From assembly GCF_963678635.1 (NCBI RefSeq), contig NC_087067.1:8975716-9039715 (forward strand): a DNA stretch of 64,000 nt, given 5' to 3'. Made by a program: the position numbers and the translations under genes. The stretch comes from Symsagittifera roscoffensis (Eukaryota; Xenacoelomorpha; Acoela; Convolutidae). Under the pieces are notes generated by a model. The model was not told where the DNA came from. It made no database searches and saw only the letters and a program-made list of their open reading frames with translations. This document shows positions 54,690 to 63,580 of the stretch, piece by piece. Positions within the stretch are counted from its first letter, which is position 1. The number at the start of each line of letters is the position of its first letter.

Positions 54690-55430
54690 TTGTTAACAAC
54701 TCATAAGAAACCGCATATATTGGAAATAAGATCTGCATCCTTTGAGTGAACTCTGACAACCCCCAACTACAGGGTTAGGAATTTCAAATTTTTAAAAAAG
54801 AGTTTTATTTCAAGTTTTCCGAATTATTTTTTGAAAAAATCACAAACGTTATATCTTGTACACTAACTAGATTTGAGCACTCATATTTGGAGGCAAGATA
54901 CGCAACACCTAAGAACCTGAGAATACTCTGACATCCCCCATTAGGAAATAAATTAAATTTAAGTTTTCCAAAAACTTTTTGAAAAAAAAACCGTCAAATC
55001 TGGAAAGTTACAAGGATTTGACCAGTCACATTTGAAGGCAAAGTTTGCAACCCTTGAGAGTACCCTGACAGAGCCTCACTATAGAGATAAGAACTTTGAA
55101 TTTTGTGAAACTTTTTATAACTAAGTTTTTTTGAAAAACTTTGAAAAAATCCTAAAAAAACGTCAATCTCGAAGACTACGTATTTGAGAGGTGAAATTTG
55201 GAGGCAAGATTCGCAAACCCTGAGAGCACCCTGACAGCACTCAACTACAGGGTTGATAATTTCAAATTTAAAGAAAATAAGTTAAATAGAAATTTTCGAA
55301 AAATCTCGAAAATTGCCGTACCTCGTAAACTAAAAGGATTTGTTATTTATATAAAGAGGCCAGAATCGCAACAACTGGGGAAACCCTGACAGCATCCCAC
55401 TATTGGGTTGCTAATTTAAACTGGTAAACC
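54690..55430 (+). repeat. Degenerate satellite, about 5 units of 137-175 bp
   Basis: The phrase CCCTGACA(G/T)C..CCCACTA.AGGG recurs at 54753, 54928, 55065, 55231 and 55386 with a preceding GGAGGCAAGAT.CGCAAC phrase and a following AT-rich stretch ending GAAAAA. Units differ in length and by many substitutions, so the array is old. It ends in a 22-bp doublet CTAATTTAAACTGGTAAACCGA at 55414-55470, just before the LTR element. Confidence 0.75.
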
Positions 55431-55533
55431 GAAAAAAAAATTAAACTAATTTAAACTGGTAAACCGATACTGGGGCCTATAATATACCGTATCTGGCGGA
55501 TGGATAATACGGATATATTGTCGTTTAGTGTAA

Positions 55534-55914
55534 TGCGAGCTGTTCAATTGGTAATTATATTTAGCGCTACTGGCTATCAATTGTATTTAGATTGGATTCA
55601 TTATTTTAGATACGTCTCGAGCGGTTAAGACCTATCTTGCTTTAAAGGATGCTGGTTCCGATTCCTAGCTTCTGATATCTCTCAAGCCGATCGGCGCAAA
55701 TAAGAGCATGATTAGGATATTTTATTCAGTTGATTTGTCTCCAATTGATTTCTAGCTCGATATAAGATTCCAATGATTGGTATTAATTACCATCAATGTT
55801 TACATAGTTAAATAAATATATGATGCAGCTCTATTTTATCATCAAGGTGAATTATGTAATCTATTCGGTTCAAATGATTAATTAGAATGAATGTCATCAT
55901 GAAGGGATGTCACA
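55534..55914 (-). repeat. 3' LTR of the macrodomain element
   Basis: 381 bp, read on the minus strand TGTGACATCC...CTCGCA, with TG...CA ends. It includes a tRNA-like sequence in the opposite direction (plus strand, 55612-55676). Confidence 0.93.
55612..55676 (+). repeat. tRNA-like sequence inside the LTR (3' copy)
   Basis: TCTCGAGCGGTTAAGACC resembles the A-box region of a Ser/Leu tRNA, and GGTTCCGATTCC about 40 bp downstream resembles a B-box with one extra C. Its direction is opposite to the element's transcription. Confidence 0.5.
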
Positions 55915-57035
55915 CAACCTTACAAGAAGAAGTCTTCCCGGGTGGTTGAAGTGTTTCATTAGATACATTTACAATAATTCACATAATAATTTAAGACTGC
56001 TTTTGATTAAAAAAAAATATAAGTTTATCAATAAGATATGTATCTATCGAAGGTTATATCACAATAAGTACAATAAGTCAGAAGATCTCATAGTACTAGG
56101 AGCACAGGTTATTACTTCTTATTATAAAATGAGATGAAACAAAATTCAATTTAAAGGGAAGATAATTGTTAAGCCACCTTGAGTCGGGGTTTGGGAATTA
56201 AAGTGAGATATGATAAGGATAGATTAATGATATCACGATGTATTCAGTTGTCAGCTGTAACTAAATTTGCGCGGCAAGTACTGTCGCGGGGAGTAGCTGA
56301 CTAGTTTTGGTCGTCGTTTCATTTCACATTTTGGTATCGCTGTCTTCGTTCGTTGCATGACATTCGTGTTGCTCTGTCGATGCTGAGGTCGGTGTTTGAG
56401 TTAAGATGAGGCTGTTAAGTTCTTCTTGTATCCTCAATAATTGCGAATGTGTTTTCAACAACTTAACAATGATTTGTTTTATTGAAATATTCACTTTGTT
56501 TTTGAAGCTTTTCAACTACAGACGCAATTTGTACTCTGTTATACATGCTTATAATTTGATGCTTCGTCTTCTACTCGTTTTTTGTTTTTGTTCCCTCAGA
56601 AGTCTTTTTGTCTTCTTCGTATGGGTGTTTTGTGCCTTTGTTGGCCTTACTCCCTGAATGAAGGTGATCGACTTTATTATTTGAAAAAGTCAAAATTACA
56701 CGTTTCAACGATGTTTTTGCATTGGTCGCGATCATCGTATTTTGTGCAGTGTCTGGCTTTTCGTGTTTTCAATTCGTTTCTTCTACTGTAGCTGCACTTC
56801 ACTCCTATAGGCTATTCAGGCAATTTCCTGGTTCGCCTGAGCAAAATTTGGCATCAGTTAGAATTAAAATTGATGAATTTCAGTTTTTCATCAAATTTGT
56901 TGATATTTATGATGTTCTAATTAGCTTTTCAAGTTCGCGTGTTGTTTTTAAGCATTGCTTGTAACCTTTCAGGGTTGTCCTAACAATTCCGTTGGATCTT
57001 TGCTGGCACATTTGAGTGTTGTCTTTCCGCATTTC
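55915..57035 (-). other. 3' part of the macrodomain element
   Basis: 1.1 kb between the tandem array and the 3' LTR. A short minus-strand open frame (56515-56324) predicts a Leu/Ile/Gln coiled-coil-like peptide without known relatives. The bases next to the LTR (GGGAAGACTTCTTCTTGTAAGGTTG on the minus strand) are a poor polypurine tract. Confidence 0.5.
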
Positions 57036-57655
57036 TGCAAAGATATCCCTCGAAAGTTATTTTTCCTATACTAATACATGGGAATGTTGAGAATTGATGT
57101 ATGTCACCAAATTTTGGTCTGCTAGTGGACCAACTTCGTGCCTGTTCGTCATTGGTGATTTGAAAATCAATGAACACAAAATTTTTGAATTTCCTTCGAC
57201 TCGTTGATGGGGGACGAAAAACTTTTTTATTCGTAATGCTTAAACATGGGCGGTGAGGGTGATTTTTCGTATCTCGAGATGTACACATTTCCTCCTCCGC
57301 CCGTCTTCAGGATCCTCCTCATTGGTGGTCCTGGGATCATTGGTAATGAAATTTTCAAAATCCATTTAGAAGTTTGATGGGGGACGTGAGAATTTTTCAT
57401 TCCCCATCTTAATACATGGCCGGAGAGGGTGATTTTTGAGATCTCGGCTTTTAAACATTTCCTCCTCCGCCGAGCTTCTGGAGCCTCCTCATTGGTGGTC
57501 CTGGGATCATTGGTAGTGAAATTTTCAAAATCCATTCAGAAGTTTGATGGGGGACGTGAGAATTTTTTATTCCCCATCTTAATACATGGCCGGAGAGGGT
57601 GATTTTTGAGATCTCGGCTTTTAAACATTTCCTCCTCCGCCGGGCTTCTGACACG
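57036..57655 (-). repeat. 170-bp tandem repeat array, 3.5 units
   Basis: GATGGGGGACG recurs exactly at 57206, 57376 and 57546, with CCCCATCTTAATACATGGC...GAGGGTGATTTTT..GATCTCG, CATTTCCTCCTCCGCC and CATTGGTGGTCCTGGGATCATTGG in each unit. The unit upstream (57036-57205) is strongly decayed and the last is partial. Since 170 is not a multiple of 3, the same sequence is read in rotating frames, so the Arg/Lys-rich open frames here are not repeats of a protein. Confidence 0.92.
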
Positions 57656-57706
57656 TTTCCACTAGTCTTCCAACGATCTTGAGGGGTGGATTTGTGGTGT
57701 TTAGAC

Positions 57707-58026
57707 CTATATGAAGACTTTGTTGTCACTTTTTCGGAAAACGTCGAAAATTATGTTAAAAATTGAATAATCTTGCAGTTTATCCAGTCCACATCCTATC
57801 TTGGGAAGTGCTATTTGTTTTATCCCTTGCTCGATTAGCTGTTTCTTCTTGCAGCGGAGGCTGCGTGTGAGGTCATAATAGGACAGTTTTTGAAATATTG
57901 CGTTTTCGTCACTAGATTGAATATTGATTTGTTTTGAGAAGGAATGTGCATTGAAACTGAGGCTCCGACTTGTGGTGTTTCAATCGACCTCAACGTGGGC
58001 TGTAGTGGCAAATGTTTTGAATGCAT
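57707..58026 (-). pseudogene. Second, partial and frameshifted macrodomain copy
   Basis: It begins 36 bp after the first macrodomain's stop and repeats its second half: TLRSIETPQVG...SIFNLVTKTQYF, one frameshift near 57887, then a YYDL-type helix region, LPKIGCGLDKL and a final strand before TAG at 57707. Identity to the first copy is about 60-65%, so the duplication is old. The position that is Glu in the first copy is Lys here (57904-57906), as in active TARG1. Confidence 0.75.
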
Positions 58027-58061
58027 GCATGAACGGTACTAGCTGATATCCGGATTTTTCG

Positions 58062-58862
58062 TCATAGATAAATAAAGATTTTGATGTTAGTTTTTTCGAA
58101 AATGTCGCAAATTAGGCTGAAAATTCTACTTTCCTTCAATTTATCGAGTCCACATCCAATTTTTGGCATTGCTATCGCGTTTATTCCTTTCTGCAATAGC
58201 TGCTGCTTCATGCAGTTGAGGCTTCTTGACAAATCGTAGTATGTTGGCTTGTCAAAGAATTGTGGTTCAGTGACTAAATTGAAGATTGACTTATTTTCCC
58301 AAGGCAGAGAAACTGAAACTGATGATCCAACTATCGGTGTTTTAATGCTTTTAAGGGTCGGTCTCATACATGGGTATGCGCTGTTGATCTGCTTTGCTAC
58401 TCCTTTTGCCATTTGAAAGTCACTTGAGACGCAGTGAGCTATAGAGCCAGGGAACTGTAAAATATCACCTTTTCCAACAAAGATATTTGGCTCATAGATT
58501 GCATTTACCGAATCTTTGCTACTGCCTGGTCCATCTTTTCGTTTAGTCAGTTGTTTCGCTCGCTTCACGCTGTCCTTAATAATATTCCTTTTCGCCTCTC
58601 GTGGAGGAAAGTCTTCATTAGCCTCCTCCGCTTTCTTTCGTATATTTGCTTTATTGTCATTCTGCGCTGATCGTGGACTGAATGTAACTGGAGCCACTTC
58701 GTATCCGTCAACGGTTCGGAGTCCATACCTTCGCGGTTGTTTTGGGCGACTGGGTATTGGATGATATCGAACATCATTACTGAACCGAAGTTGGGCGTGA
58801 ATTCGGTCTCTAGCTTCGGCTGCTGCTTTTCTTCGAGCAACTGGCTGTGGTTCGCGAAACAA
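58062..58862 (-). CDS. TARG1/OARD1-like ADP-ribose macrodomain at the pol C-terminus
   Basis: The frame (266 codons from Met 58862; open back to the TAG at 58920 in the integrase frame) has a basic linker (1-125) and a macrodomain (about 127-266). Diagnostic blocks are GKGDILQFPGSIAHCVS, MAKGVAK, NLVTEPQFFDKPTYYDL and MPKIGCGLDKL, ending in a DI.IFIYL strand. They match the ALC1/TARG1 branch, whose cellular members bind ADP-ribose and remove it from glutamate. The Asp of GCGLD (residue 240, TARG1 D125) is kept, but the catalytic Lys (TARG1 K84) is Glu here (residue 199), so binding without hydrolysis is more likely. It is probably expressed as an extension of pol by TAG readthrough, or was before the stop arose. 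Confidence 0.85.
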   Translation of the reverse strand: MFREPQPVARRKAAAEARDRIHAQLRFSNDVRYHPIPSRPKQPRRYGLRTVDGYEVAPVTFSPRSAQNDNKANIRKKAEEANEDFPPREAKRNIIKDSVKRAKQLTKRKDGPGSSKDSVNAIYEPNIFVGKGDILQFPGSIAHCVSSDFQMAKGVAKQINSAYPCMRPTLKSIKTPIVGSSVSVSLPWENKSIFNLVTEPQFFDKPTYYDLSRSLNCMKQQLLQKGINAIAMPKIGCGLDKLKESRIFSLICDIFEKTNIKIFIYL

Positions 58863-58919
58863 TTCGTCGAGGTTGTATCCCTCGGGATCAGAGTCGTTGT
58901 TGGGTAATCTTTCATGAAC

Positions 58920-60341
58920 CTACTCATTAATGACATCCAGTGGTAGCGCAGCTGGTGGTTCAAATGGTAGTAGATCCGGCACATGTATTTCTCCTGGGAT
59001 TGGAGGTGGATCCGGCGGTGGTGGTATTACTGGTACTGGGACCGGTAGTGGTGCCACTATTGGTGCTGCTGGAATTGGCTCTGGTGCGGGTGCTGCTCCA
59101 ACTGCTGGCGCTCCAAAGGGTACTGACAGTCTGATTCTAGCTGGTGCGGCTGGTTGATCGTTTGCGTCACTATTATCAGGTTGGATCTCATCTAAGAGTT
59201 TCGGCAAGTTTTCGTCGAAAAGTCCTGGTTCGCTTCGGTATTTCCCGAGTGAGGGATCCGTTTGGAACTTCGTTAGATCTATTGGATCGACATCATCTGG
59301 CTGATGCTGTGGATCAACTGGTCTGAGACGAATTCGATGCACACATTGAGTGTAGTTAGTTCCAACTTTCCGAATTATGTAGTTCGAATTTGTTAATACT
59401 TTCTCAACTCTGTACAGGGGTATCCAGACTTGCATTGATTTGCTTCCAAAGTCTGATTGAGTAGTCAACAGAGGATTTAGTAGGAGACAAAATGATTCAA
59501 CTTTGAGGGGCTGCGCAAGTGCCTTTTGATCGTAATAACCTCGATACTTGTGGTACGAAGAAATCAAGTTCTTTTTTGTTTCTTTGAACTTTTCTAGCAT
59601 CGCATCTTGCATTGCCGTGACGAAGTCTGATTCTGCTGTTACTGCTTCCATTGCTTTCGTCGAAAAGCGAAGATCAAGTGGTTTTGTCGGTTCTCTTCCA
59701 TGGAAAATTGAGCTTGGGCAGCATCCAATTGATGAAGAGTATGACGTATTGTGAATAAATGTTGCCAATGGGACATATTTGTGCCAGTCTGACCATTGTT
59801 TATTAGTATTCAGCTTCAGGATTCGTTTAAGTGGTCCATGAGATCGTTCGACAAGACCGATAGTCTGCGGGTGTTTTAGTGTGGCATGGTTAAGTTGAAT
59901 TTCGAGCAATGTCGCCAATTCGTGCATCATTTCTGAAGTGAATGTCTTTCCAAGATCAGCTAGAATCTTCTTCGGGATATAACTATGAACAAAGAACATC
60001 TTTTTAAGTTCTCTTGCAACAGTATCAGCGCTGGCATTCGTCAATGGTGCTGCAAACAAGTATTTCGAGAATACATCGATTCCAGTGAGAACAAACTTGT
60101 AGACTGGGGACTTCATTGGTCCAACTATATCAATTTGCATCATATCGCCTGGGAAACATTGCAATGATGAAATTGGTTGTAGTGGTGGAATCTGACGCTT
60201 TGCCGTTGCTTGTTTCGTTTCAGGGCTGGGGCTCTGATGGTGAATGCATTTGATACTGTGAAGAGGTATAAGTGAAGTAATTCTACGATTATGATTCGGA
60301 ATATGATTGAATTTGAAGTCATTTGGTGTGAGTTTGGACAA
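58920..60341 (-). CDS. Integrase of the macrodomain element with Pro-rich tail
   Basis: 473 codons in the same frame as gag. The catalytic triad is complete: MMQIDIVGP (D71), ILADLGKTFTSE (D129) and GLVERSHG (E165), with 35 residues between the last two. The N-terminal HHCC zinc module is incomplete, consistent with a deletion that removed PR, RT and RNase H and joined gag to the start of integrase. The C-terminal 100 residues are an unusual Pro/Ala/Val-rich repeat (APAPEPIPAAP and similar). It ends at TAG 58920, after which the frame goes straight on into the macrodomain. Confidence 0.85.
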   Translation of the reverse strand: MSKLTPNDFKFNHIPNHNRRITSLIPLHSIKCIHHQSPSPETKQATAKRQIPPLQPISSLQCFPGDMMQIDIVGPMKSPVYKFVLTGIDVFSKYLFAAPLTNASADTVARELKKMFFVHSYIPKKILADLGKTFTSEMMHELATLLEIQLNHATLKHPQTIGLVERSHGPLKRILKLNTNKQWSDWHKYVPLATFIHNTSYSSSIGCCPSSIFHGREPTKPLDLRFSTKAMEAVTAESDFVTAMQDAMLEKFKETKKNLISSYHKYRGYYDQKALAQPLKVESFCLLLNPLLTTQSDFGSKSMQVWIPLYRVEKVLTNSNYIIRKVGTNYTQCVHRIRLRPVDPQHQPDDVDPIDLTKFQTDPSLGKYRSEPGLFDENLPKLLDEIQPDNSDANDQPAAPARIRLSVPFGAPAVGAAPAPEPIPAAPIVAPLPVPVPVIPPPPDPPPIPGEIHVPDLLPFEPPAALPLDVINE

Positions 60342-60383
60342 TTTTCCCTCAGTCTTACTGACGACTGGAAATGATTGGATTCT

Positions 60384-61190
60384 TTATGGTTTAATTGGGC
60401 TTTTTGGCGACTGTCTGGCAGAAGTGTAGTTTGTGTTTGGCTGTACCTGTGCTGGTTGGATTTGCACTATCGGTTGATTTTGCTGCATATTTTGGTACTG
60501 TTGGTATAGGTACCATGGAGGATATTGCTGAGGTGCAATTGGTCCCATATTTTGGAAATTAGGCTGATTATTGCTAAATCCAAATTGATTTTGCCAATTA
60601 TTTCTGTTTTTTCCTTTCCTGCCACTTTGTTGCTGTCCAGGCAAATTATTTTGATTTTGATTACCACTAAACTGACCATTTTGGTTGGTGCTGTTCTTGT
60701 TTTGTTGAAAAGGCGGATTCGATTGTTTATTCGACTGCTCAGTTATTTGTGATCTCATTTCGTTAAGCTGCTTCTCCATTTTTTCCTGATTTGTGGACAA
60801 TTTTGTGATAGCGCTTATTAAATTTTCTGAGACTTCGTCGTTTACTTCATTAAATCCGTCTTCCGGGTAATCTTCTTTTCGGCATACTTCTCGAATCATG
60901 ATTTGCTTCTTTGTCAAGTTACACAATTCTTGGACAGTAGTTGCTTGTGGTTGATCCATCAATTTTGATCGTAGCCAGTTTGGCATTCCTTTTATGAACA
61001 ATCGTCTAACTTGTTCATTGCGATTATCATTTACTGCATCTATTCTTTCTTGTCTTTGTGCAGTTTCTCGATGAAATCTGGCCGTGTCTGCTACTAATGG
61101 TGCTCCGTTTAATGCAACATCGATTGGTTCGACAGCTGGCAAATCTTGCGTTGGATACGCTCGTTGCGCTTTATTCGTCAAGTTCACCAA
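60384..61190 (-). CDS. gag fragment of the macrodomain element
   Basis: The frame runs from about 61190 to TAA 60384. It has a helical capsid-like part (VRRLFIKGMPNWLRSKLM), Lys/Glu-rich helices, and a long Asn/Gln/Pro-rich tail without a CCHC zinc knuckle; basic clusters there (GRKGKNRNN) may bind RNA. The true start was probably lost with the rearrangement. The TAA can be read as CAA to TAA, since integrase follows in the same frame 43 bp on. Confidence 0.7.
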   Translation of the reverse strand: MVNLTNKAQRAYPTQDLPAVEPIDVALNGAPLVADTARFHRETAQRQERIDAVNDNRNEQVRRLFIKGMPNWLRSKLMDQPQATTVQELCNLTKKQIMIREVCRKEDYPEDGFNEVNDEVSENLISAITKLSTNQEKMEKQLNEMRSQITEQSNKQSNPPFQQNKNSTNQNGQFSGNQNQNNLPGQQQSGRKGKNRNNWQNQFGFSNNQPNFQNMGPIAPQQYPPWYLYQQYQNMQQNQPIVQIQPAQVQPNTNYTSARQSPKSPIKP

Positions 61191-61620
61191 GAAGTTCTCG
61201 TCGCAAATGTATCGGCGTAGGTGGGCCTTGTGTGTACAAAGGTCGTGTGTGTTCCGGTTTCAGTTTGATTTTGAGATCGGAATTGTAACCAACATCAAAT
61301 CTATGTTTGGCGAAGATGTCCGAAAATTCAACAAGCAAATCTTCTACTTTTGACCTTTGCTCTTGTGTCAACACCGAATTCTCCCACTTAAAATTCTTGA
61401 TAAATGTCAATCGATCTTGAAAGTTTCTTTTCGGTTCAATTTTTTCGAGACCTTGAAAATGAAGAATTTGGTCGTAAATGTCACGTTGGATTTGGGGAAG
61501 TAATTCAGGGTTTTGACATGTTTCAGGTGTAGGAAACCAAAATTTTTCATACTCGGGTTGGCGTTGCTGTTGAGACTGCTGATTATCACGATTTTGCTGA
61601 ATTAGCTCGTTAATGCCCAT
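61171..61620 (-). pseudogene. RT N-terminal fragment in front of gag
   Basis: ATG 61620 opens a 149-codon frame. After a Gln-rich start it contains LVEFSDIFAKHRFDVG...LKIKLKPEHTRPL, the segment that normally lies just before the RT palm in Ty3/gypsy pol, then LRRELLGELDE and a stop. The palm, with its catalytic Asp pair, never follows. At 61190-61171 the frame overlaps the gag frame, which is shifted by one. This is a displaced piece of pol, not a working enzyme. Confidence 0.75.
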
Positions 61621-61634
61621 TTCAAGGAGTGGGA

Positions 61635-62015
61635 TGCGAGCTGTTCAATTGGTAATTTTATTTAGCGCTACTGGCTATCAATTGTATTTAGATTGGATTC
61701 ATTATTTTAGATATGTCTCGAGCGGTTAAGACCTATCTTGCTTTAAAGGATGCTGGTTCCGATTCCTAGCTTCTGATATCTCTCAAGCCGATCGGCGCAA
61801 ATAAGAGCATGATTAGGATATTTTATTCAGTTGATTTGTCTCCAATTGATTTCTAGCTCGATATAAGATTCCAATGATTGGTATTAATTACCATCAATGT
61901 TTACATAGTTAAATAAATATATGATGCAGCTCTATTTTATCATCAAGGTGAATTATGTAATCTATTCGGTTCAAATGATTAATTAGAATGAATGACATCA
62001 TGAAGGGATGTCACA
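61635..62015 (-). repeat. 5' LTR of the macrodomain element
   Basis: 381 bp; three substitutions relative to 55534-55914. The inner flank reads TCCCACTCCTTGAA on the minus strand and contains no usual TGG primer-binding site, so the priming tRNA is unclear. Confidence 0.93.
61713..61777 (+). repeat. tRNA-like sequence inside the LTR (5' copy)
   Basis: Same sequence as 55612-55676 with one change (TATGTCTCGAG for TACGTCTCGAG). See that entry. Confidence 0.5.
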
Positions 62016-62282
62016 GGGCCCAGCTGAAAGCTGGAGAGACCTGTTTGATTTTTTTAATATTGATTATTTTAAAATTGTTTTAAAATTTCAGGTTTCTCAA
62101 GTCGATAGCGCCCTTCCTACGCAAAAAAAAAGACGAGAATACATTGTCTGGATAGACTAGAATACATTGTCAACAACTTTTTGAGTGTTGTCAATTTCTT
62201 TCTGAGCCATTTTTCTGAAAGTGTGACAAGATATAGAATAAGACTATTTAGATTTGCTGTAAACCCACAATGTAATAGAAAT
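62016..62282. other. Spacer right of the macrodomain element
   Basis: It starts GGGCCCAGCTGAAAGCTGG. No gene or clear feature is seen. Confidence 0.5.
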
Positions 62283-62455
62283 AAACCGAGCCTTTCACAG
62301 TGCGACAAGACAACCGTAATATGAATTAAACGGGCCTTTCACAGAGCGACAAGGCAAACCGTACTAAAATTAAACGAGCCTTTCACAGTGCGACAAGGCA
62401 ACCGTAATGTGAATTAAACGGGCCTTTCACAGTGCGACAAGGCAAACCGTATCAA
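62283..62455 (+). repeat. 44-bp tandem repeat, 4 units
   Basis: CCTTTCACAG(T/A)GCGACAAG starts at 62291, 62335, 62379 and 62423, an exact 44-bp period. Each unit continues with GCAA.CCGTA...GAATTAAACG(G/A)G. Units alternate between two variants (AACCGTA and CAACCGTAAT), which suggests duplication by pairs. Confidence 0.93.
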
Positions 62456-62908
62456 TCATGGTTACATGCTAAATATATTTAAAATAAAATCATATGCACA
62501 ATGCTTCAACAATGTGAATAATTATTCACTAGAATTAAGTGAAATGTGAGTTTCACAAACCAGCTAACATTAATGAAATAAAGTATTTTTCATTTTTCTA
62601 ACGACTCTTTAATTTTCGAATTAATTAAATTTTGTCCAAGCATTGCAAATATGACTATAATATGTTGACTATAACTGACATCACAAAAACGTTCTGGAAC
62701 AAACCGACCTGATTAAAGAGAACTAGCGTAACTCGTGCAACTTCTCGTTGGACTTCTTCGAACCATACAAAAAAAACTCAACACAAAGCCAATAGCACCA
62801 AGCAAAAGCGAGAAAACGTAAGCATAGCGGATTCCATTGTCTAAAAAATACACACAATAAGTATATTGAATCTTTGTTCCAATGCCAAAAAACTTTTAAA
62901 AAAACGTT

Positions 62909-63580
62909 TCCTAAGTGTACAGCTCTTCCCCGAGACAAATTAAGGACCAGCCGCTTGGGCAGGGGAGTTTCCTACAACCTGGTCTATCGATTAAACCCTT
63001 AATCCCAAATCTGGATGGGTAGTTTTTGAAGAAATCGAAAAAGTTTGAAAAAATGGCCTAAAAACCGAAAAATTGACTATTCCTAAGTGTATAACTCTTC
63101 CCCTAGACAAATTAGGGACGAGCCGTTTGTGTAGGGGGGGTTCCTACAACCTGGTCTATCGATTAAATCCTTAATCCCAAATCTGGACGGGTAGTTTTTG
63201 AGGAATTCGGAAAGATTTGAAAAAAGGCCAAAAAAGTGACTTTTCCTAAGTCTATAGCTCTTCCCCTAGGCAAGTTAAGGACCAGCCGCTTGTGCGGGGG
63301 AGTTTCCTACAACCTGGTCTATCGATTAAACCCTTAATCCCAAATCTGGACGGGTAGTTTTTGAGGAAATCGAAAATTTCCGAAAAAATGGGCAAAAAGT
63401 GAAAAAAGTACCGAGTTGTGAAGCTTTTCTAAGACCGTAGGGGATGGGGTAGGGTAAAAATTGCCCTAAATTTTATGCAGGCAGGTAGGTGAAACGCTAC
63501 TGAATCCATTGGTACCACTTTTATGAGAATCTGACGGGTAGTTTTTTGGGAAATCGAATTTTTCGAAAAAGCGTCTCAAA
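62909..63580 (+). repeat. Satellite, about 4 units of 163-172 bp
   Basis: CCTAAGT.TA.A.CTCTTCCCC..GACAA.TTA.GGAC.AGCCG starts at 62910, 63082 and 63245, each followed by CCTACAACCTGGTCTATCGATTAAA and CAAATCTGGA.GGGTAGTTTTTGA. A fourth, much decayed unit runs to about 63580. It has the same architecture as, but a different sequence from, the 54690-55430 satellite. Confidence 0.85.

Larger units (their letters stand above)
55534..62015 (-). mobile_element. Rearranged Ty3/gypsy element carrying a macrodomain, 6.5 kb
   Basis: Two 381-bp LTRs in the same orientation differ at 3 positions (99.2% identity), so the insertion is recent. Between them, read on the minus strand: a fragment from the N-terminus of RT, gag, integrase, macrodomain, a decayed partial second macrodomain, a 170-bp tandem array and a 1.1-kb 3' part. 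Protease, catalytic RT and RNase H are missing and RT comes before gag, which no autonomous Ty3/gypsy element shows. It must depend on enzymes supplied in trans. The bases outside the LTRs (TGTAA and GGGCC) do not form a target-site duplication. Confidence 0.88.

Noticed and set aside
57227-57729. Arg/Lys-rich open frames over the 170-bp repeats
   Set aside because: The repeat length is not a multiple of three, so the same DNA is read in changing frames. This speaks against a selected protein repeat.
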